Of a DNA stretch of 64,000 nt, positions 59,742 to 64,000 are shown piece after piece. The translations under genes and the position numbers were made by a program. Source of the stretch: GCA-2720975 sp964469565 (GTDB lineage Bacteria > Planctomycetota > UBA1135 > GCA-002686595); the NCBI GenBank assembly GCA_964469565.1, contig CAYXZD010000020.1, forward strand, positions 1 through 64,000, written 5' to 3'. The notes beneath the pieces were generated by a model, which saw only the letters and a program-made list of their open reading frames with translations, searched no databases and was not told the origin of the DNA. The stretch's first letter is position 1; every line of letters starts with the position of its first letter.

Positions 59742-61754
59742 ATGAAGAAGATTCTCGCCCAACTCAACCCCCATCAGCGAGAGGCCGTCGAGGCCACCGA
59801 GGGGCCCGTGCTGGTGCTCGCAGGGGCAGGATCAGGCAAGACGCGCGTCATTACGAGCCGAATCGCACTCCTGTTGGCCAAGCGTGTGCCCGCAGTCAAC
59901 ATCCTCTCGATGACCTTCACCAATCGAGCCGCCGGGGAGATGCGCGAGCGGGTGGAAGCCCTCGTGGGGAAACGAAAGGCAGAGGACCTCACCGTCGGGA
60001 CCTTCCACGCTTTCTGCCTGCGAGCCCTCAGGAATTACGGCGAGCTCCTCGGGTACCCCAATGGGTTTACCATTTGTGATGCCCGTGACCAGCTCAACCT
60101 GATCAAGAGCGCCATGCGGGAATTGCACATCGCCGAGGCTCGCATGCGCCCCCCCGCCGTACAGTCTTGTATCTCCCTCGCCAAGAACCGATTACAAACT
60201 CCGGAGGTCCTGCTCGCCCAGGCAGGCGACGACAACGATGAGCTTGTTGGACGAACCTGGCAGCGCTACCAAGAATTACTCACTCGCTCGCGTCGCTTGG
60301 ATTTCGACGATCTCCTCCTAGAGACCCTACGCCTGCTTCGTGACTTCCCAAAAGCCCGCGATGAGGTGCGTGAACGATTCAGGTACGTCCACGTCGATGA
60401 GTATCAGGACACCAATGGTCCCCAGTACGAAATCTTGCACCAAATCACTCGCGAGCACCAAAACCTCTGCGTGGTCGGAGATGATGACCAATCGATCTAT
60501 GGCTGGCGTGGGGCTGATGTAGCCAAGATCCTGTCATTCGATAAGCACTTCCCCAAAGCACGCACGATTCGTCTTGAAACGAATTACCGATCCACTGAAC
60601 CCATCCTCGGGATTGCCAATCGCCTGATTGCCCACAACCCCCATCGGCACCCCAAGACCTTGATCTCCGCCCTCGGCCCGGGAGAATCACCCCAAGCGGT
60701 GAACATGCGCGATGAAGAGACCGAAGCTGAGCGCATCGTGGCCGAGGTCATGACACGTGTCAAAGAAGGGGCGCACTACGATGATTTCGCGATTCTCTTT
60801 CGCACCGCCACACAGGCGCGCCCCTTCGAAGCGGAACTGCGTGCACGCGATGTGCCCTATCGCTTGATTGGGGGAATGAGTTTCTTCGACCGCAAAGAGG
60901 TGCGCGACCTTCTCGCCTATCTGCAGTTGCTCGTCAATCCACGCGACGAGACGGCACTCTTGCGAGTCATCAATTGTCCCCCGCGCGGTGTGGGAAAGGC
61001 CACCATCGATCGCGGTATCCAGTTTGCCACCGAACAGGGAATCACACTGAGTGAAGCCTTTGAACGGGGGGCCGAGATCGAGAAGATCAACATATCAGCG
61101 TGTACAAAGGCCACGGAACTCCTCGACCGCCTGCGTGCGATCAAGAAGCACCACAAGAGTGGTAAGGAACTGGTTGCTCTGGTCCAACGACTGATCGAGG
61201 AGGTGGCCTACCGCGATGAGGTCGTGCGCGTCTACCGCGATGAGGCTGAGGTGGAGAAGCGCTGGGTGGGCGTAACCGAGGTACTGAACTTTGCTGAGAA
61301 CTACGTGCGCCGCAAGAAGCGTCCAGGGCTCCTCGGGTTCTTGAACGAGTTTTGCCTCAGCGCCGACGACCGTAAAGACGACACGGAAGAGAACGCCAAG
61401 CAGTTGAAGGTCACCCTCTCGACCCTGCACGCCTCCAAGGGCTTGGAATACGACCGTGTTTTCATGGTGGGTCTCGAAGAGGGGATTCTCCCCCATGGTC
61501 GTTCAGTAGCCGAAGACTCCATTCCCGAGGAACGACGACTCGCATACGTCGGGATCACTCGTGCGCAACGGGGGCTCACCCTTTCGTGGTGCCGAGAGCG
61601 AGCGCGCGCGGGGCACCGGGTGCAAACCCATCCCTCCCGATTCCTATTGGAGGTGCAGGGTAAAGAGCCCCCCGCAGGCTGGGTGGCCGCTGGCACCGAA
61701 CCTGCACCCAAGCCACGCAAGAAGCGTGCTCGCCGCAGAGCGAAACGGGGATGA
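59742..61754 (+). CDS. UvrD/Rep/PcrA-type DNA helicase
   Basis: 670 residues from ATG 59742 (MKKILAQLNPHQREAVEA); the open frame to 59520 is not supported. Motifs: Q-motif LNPHQREAV, Ia Walker A AGAGSGKTRVI, Ib TFTNRAAGEMRERV, II DEYQDTN, III VVGDDDQSIYGWRGA, IV LETNYRS, V LSTLHASKGLEYDRVFMVGLEEG and VI YVGITRAQRGLTLS. The length is nearer to Rep or PcrA than the full UvrD, with a basic Lys/Arg-rich end. It unwinds DNA 3' to 5' in repair and replication. Confidence 0.95.
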   Translation: MKKILAQLNPHQREAVEATEGPVLVLAGAGSGKTRVITSRIALLLAKRVPAVNILSMTFTNRAAGEMRERVEALVGKRKAEDLTVGTFHAFCLRALRNYGELLGYPNGFTICDARDQLNLIKSAMRELHIAEARMRPPAVQSCISLAKNRLQTPEVLLAQAGDDNDELVGRTWQRYQELLTRSRRLDFDDLLLETLRLLRDFPKARDEVRERFRYVHVDEYQDTNGPQYEILHQITREHQNLCVVGDDDQSIYGWRGADVAKILSFDKHFPKARTIRLETNYRSTEPILGIANRLIAHNPHRHPKTLISALGPGESPQAVNMRDEETEAERIVAEVMTRVKEGAHYDDFAILFRTATQARPFEAELRARDVPYRLIGGMSFFDRKEVRDLLAYLQLLVNPRDETALLRVINCPPRGVGKATIDRGIQFATEQGITLSEAFERGAEIEKINISACTKATELLDRLRAIKKHHKSGKELVALVQRLIEEVAYRDEVVRVYRDEAEVEKRWVGVTEVLNFAENYVRRKKRPGLLGFLNEFCLSADDRKDDTEENAKQLKVTLSTLHASKGLEYDRVFMVGLEEGILPHGRSVAEDSIPEERRLAYVGITRAQRGLTLSWCRERARAGHRVQTHPSRFLLEVQGKEPPAGWVAAGTEPAPKPRKKRARRRAKRG

Positions 61755-62101
61755 CTCCCACCCCATCATTCCCCCTGCTGGGGACTGCTATGGGCTTCCT
61801 CAAGACAAAAAAGTGGGCGCTGTCCATTCCCCCCAGGGTACAGACAGCGCCCTCCACTCATTAGGGTGGGGACCGACGGGAGGACCCGTCAGTTCGTTGC
61901 TTGTGGGATAGCCTTGCCCCAGTCTCAAGGGACAAAAACCAGATTCAATCACTCGCTCTTGCCGAGCACATTTCACGCCCTGTGCCCCATTGGGCAGGCA
62001 TCGTGGGGATCCTCGAGCCGGCACATTCACCCCATAAGCGGAACTCATGCCTTGGGAATCGCTGAACTCCCATGAAGGCCCCACATCAACACGCCGGAGA
62101 G
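61755..62101. other. intergenic between helicase and regulatory-repeat gene
   Basis: 347 bp between two convergent genes with no supported coding sequence. Besides the terminator at 61807-61852 I see no other element. The rest is ordinary mixed sequence. Confidence 0.5.
61807..61852 (-). terminator. intrinsic terminator for the gene at 62102
   Basis: On the minus strand GGGCGCTGTC (61852-61843) pairs with GACAGCGCCC (61824-61815) around an 18-base loop, followed by ACTTTTTT. All ten pairs match, with a U run of six. It lies about 250 bases past the stop of the minus-strand repeat protein, and is the clearest terminator in the window. Confidence 0.75.
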
Positions 62102-64000
62102 TTACTCCTTTAGGGTCAATTGAACGCTTGCTTCACCGCCCTCGAACAACTTGACCGTCCGTTTTTCGGACGTCCCCCCGTCACCACTTGCCCAAACTGT
62201 AAACGACCCGGCCCCCAAGCCGTCGTAGGTAAACGACCCATCCGTCCCAGTGCGCACGCGACTAAACAGGGTGTGGCCCGCATCGTCTACAACCGTAATC
62301 CGTGCCCCACTCACGGGCACCCACTCGGAGCCCATCACGGTTCCGGTGATCTTCCCCGAAACTGGCAAGCTGAAATCTTGGCTCACCATCAAATCGGGCA
62401 CCTCGAGCTCAAGCTCCACGAACACGACCCCATACTTGGGCTCTTGGTTGTTGAAACTAAAAGTGGCAGCCCCACCTGCGCGCAGAGTGTAGGAACCCAA
62501 TGGCAATTCGGTGAACGAGAATTCCCCGGCCTCGTTGGTCGTCTTAGTTCGTCCCGTGAATCCCTCGGGGGCTTTTACGCCCGTGCCCGCAGTCAGAGTC
62601 ACACGAACACCATCAAGCAGGTTCCCCCCTGGCCCACGCACACGACCTTCAATGCCAGACTCGGGCAAGTCAAAATTGATTTCCACATCGGCACCCGCCA
62701 CCACATCCTCTAGGAAGGTCACAAGTTCGCGCTGGCTGCTTCCCACACTAAAGGCCCATAGCCCGGGCCCGTCCAACACGATGCTGTACTCCCCGAGGTC
62801 ATTGGCACGCACTGCTGCACGACCCGGCTCGGCACCGTCTGGCACTTCCCGCTGCTCGACCATGACAAGGGCACCGCCCAGCCCCTCTTCTCCCCTGCGC
62901 ACGGACCCCGTCACCGTCACTGCCGTGGGCGAAGGTGCTCCCAATACCACAAAAGCTGCTTCACCCTCCGCAACTTCCACCTTGGCTTTCTTTGCGTTCG
63001 CAAAACGCATGACCCAATCCCCACGACTCCTCCCGCTGCCGGAGTTTAGAGTGACCTCGTATGTGCCCGCATCGAGCCCTTCAAAGATGGCTGTACCCTC
63101 ACGGTCGGTCTCGCGTTGGGCACTCGAAGGACCGCCGAGGGAGATCCTACGCCCTACCCGGTCAGCCACGCCCTCGTGCAATTCCACATGGATGGTGGCT
63201 CCTGGACGCAGCGTCAAGACTAGGTTGTCCCGCTGGCTGGCTGCGTTGATCTGAAATTTCTGCATCTCACTGCCCGCAAAACCGTCAGCCGTTGCAGTGA
63301 CCTCTACCCAGCCTGGAGCCAGATTTGCAGCCAAGAACTCCCCCTTTCCGTTCGCATCTACAGCGGCCGTGCGGTTTTCGCCATGCTTGATCACAATGCG
63401 CGCTCCATCCACGCCTACCCCATCCGGGGCACGCACGATCCCCGACGCAGATCCCGTGCGGAGCAAGGCAAAGTTCAGCTCATCCTTACCGGGGATCCTG
63501 GCATCCTTGCGCTCTGAATCCCCATAGCCCGTTGCCGTGACGCGCACCATCCAGCGGCCCACTTGCAGTCCTTGCAGTGTGAATTCACCGCCTTCGTCTT
63601 TGAACTTTCCACGCACGGTCTTCATGGACCCCGCACTAAAAACGTTGTCCGTAGCCGGGCTCGCGATCACTTTGAAGTTCTTGACTGGCTCGCCCTGGTC
63701 ATCCACAACCTTTCCGCTCAGGACCCGGCCCGAGCTCAACGTGAGGGTGACGATTTGAGGACCGGGAGCCACATCCTCCACGCGATCCATCCACAAGGGG
63801 ATGCGCTTCGCCTTCAGGCGCGAGAGCTTGCTTCCTGGATCTGGCCGATCATCAGGGTGTAGGGAACTGGCTGTGACCTCACAGGGTCCCTCACCGAGGG
63901 CGGAGAATGTGAATGAACCGTCGGGACCTGTGCGCACCTCGCCCTTGATGCGCCCCACGTCCATTCCAAAAAGATCGTCACGCTGCGAAATGCGCACGTC
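62102..64000 (-). CDS. carboxypeptidase-regulatory-like repeat protein, 5' end outside window
   Basis: At least 632 residues; the frame runs past the right edge, so the start is unseen (a GTG at 63997 is just a codon near the edge). It consists of about seven to eight repeats of the carboxypeptidase regulatory-like (CnaB/transthyretin-like) beta fold. Repeating signatures are ISGKVVDDQGEPVKNFKV, GSASGIVRAPDGVGVDGARI and ITGTVMGSEWVPVSGARITV, each followed by a GEFTLQGLQVGRW or GSFTYDGLGAGSFTV turn. These domains occur in extracellular or outer-membrane proteins and give rods or anchors. Ends with an intrinsic terminator 250 bp past the stop. Confidence 0.92.
   Translation of the reverse strand, partial: DVRISQRDDLFGMDVGRIKGEVRTGPDGSFTFSALGEGPCEVTASSLHPDDRPDPGSKLSRLKAKRIPLWMDRVEDVAPGPQIVTLTLSSGRVLSGKVVDDQGEPVKNFKVIASPATDNVFSAGSMKTVRGKFKDEGGEFTLQGLQVGRWMVRVTATGYGDSERKDARIPGKDELNFALLRTGSASGIVRAPDGVGVDGARIVIKHGENRTAAVDANGKGEFLAANLAPGWVEVTATADGFAGSEMQKFQINAASQRDNLVLTLRPGATIHVELHEGVADRVGRRISLGGPSSAQRETDREGTAIFEGLDAGTYEVTLNSGSGRSRGDWVMRFANAKKAKVEVAEGEAAFVVLGAPSPTAVTVTGSVRRGEEGLGGALVMVEQREVPDGAEPGRAAVRANDLGEYSIVLDGPGLWAFSVGSSQRELVTFLEDVVAGADVEINFDLPESGIEGRVRGPGGNLLDGVRVTLTAGTGVKAPEGFTGRTKTTNEAGEFSFTELPLGSYTLRAGGAATFSFNNQEPKYGVVFVELELEVPDLMVSQDFSLPVSGKITGTVMGSEWVPVSGARITVVDDAGHTLFSRVRTGTDGSFTYDGLGAGSFTVWASGDGGTSEKRTVKLFEGGEASVQLTLKE

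Noticed and set aside
1..64000. CRISPR array, transposase or prophage
   Set aside because: No regularly spaced direct repeats, no transposase or integrase motifs and no phage structural genes were seen on either strand.

Overview
The window looks like Planctomycetota, or a close PVC relative, probably a metagenome-assembled scaffold. It is GC-rich, has two 100-N scaffold gaps, and few genes have a strong Shine-Dalgarno. It carries an NPCBM-domain protein, a secreted MA-type peptidase, a sulfatase-like lipoprotein, a carboxypeptidase-regulatory-repeat giant, tandem GroELs and LpxB (so a Gram-negative-type envelope with lipid A). No taxon can be fixed from sequence reading alone. I see no insertion sequence, prophage, CRISPR array or rRNA.

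Layout. 1-1118: EboE (cut by the window edge) and a Trm112-type protein. 1730-6318: a respiratory gene cluster of tetraheme cytochrome, Tat-exported four-cluster ferredoxin, NrfD quinol-site membrane subunit and an octaheme hydroxylamine-oxidoreductase-like cytochrome, apparently built like Nrf but with an octaheme protein in place of NrfA. 6519-10315: an unknown protein cut by a gap, an SGNH hydrolase and a Xaa-Pro aminopeptidase. 10491-14977 (minus): tRNA-Lys and the translation operon rpsB-tsf-(EF-Ts-like paralogue)-pyrH-frr. 15417-17752: GGDEF protein and NPCBM protein. 18111-23762: heat-shock cluster groEL-groEL-dnaJ-grpE-fmdB-like, without groES. 23829-30287: HAD phosphatase, secreted metalloprotease, lipoprotein, TrkA/TrkH potassium uptake. 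30439-36090: glutamine amidotransferase, RIO-like kinase, ABC exporter with an overlapping JAMM peptidase gene, lipoprotein, HAD protein, TPR protein. 36171-39038: lpxB, ECF sigma, anti-sigma and YbjQ in one tight operon. 39175-47254: sulfatase-like lipoprotein, toroid-fold protein, FAH hydrolase, M48 peptidase, SDR, signal peptidase I. 47396-51649: a Na+/drug-type ABC exporter whose last gene fuses a permease to a CPBP protease. 51662-64000: EamA transporter fused to a beta-propeller, a 38-residue very basic protein, ApaH-like phosphatase, DUF4003-like protein, RlmL-like methyltransferase, a DprE1/DprE2-like pair, a UvrD/PcrA-type helicase and the 3' part of a large repeat protein.

The main points for follow-up are the Nrf/HAO-like hybrid respiratory cluster, the degenerate EF-Ts paralogue inside the translation operon, the small basic protein with highly-expressed codon choice, the EamA-propeller fusion, and the DprE1/DprE2-like pair outside Actinobacteria.
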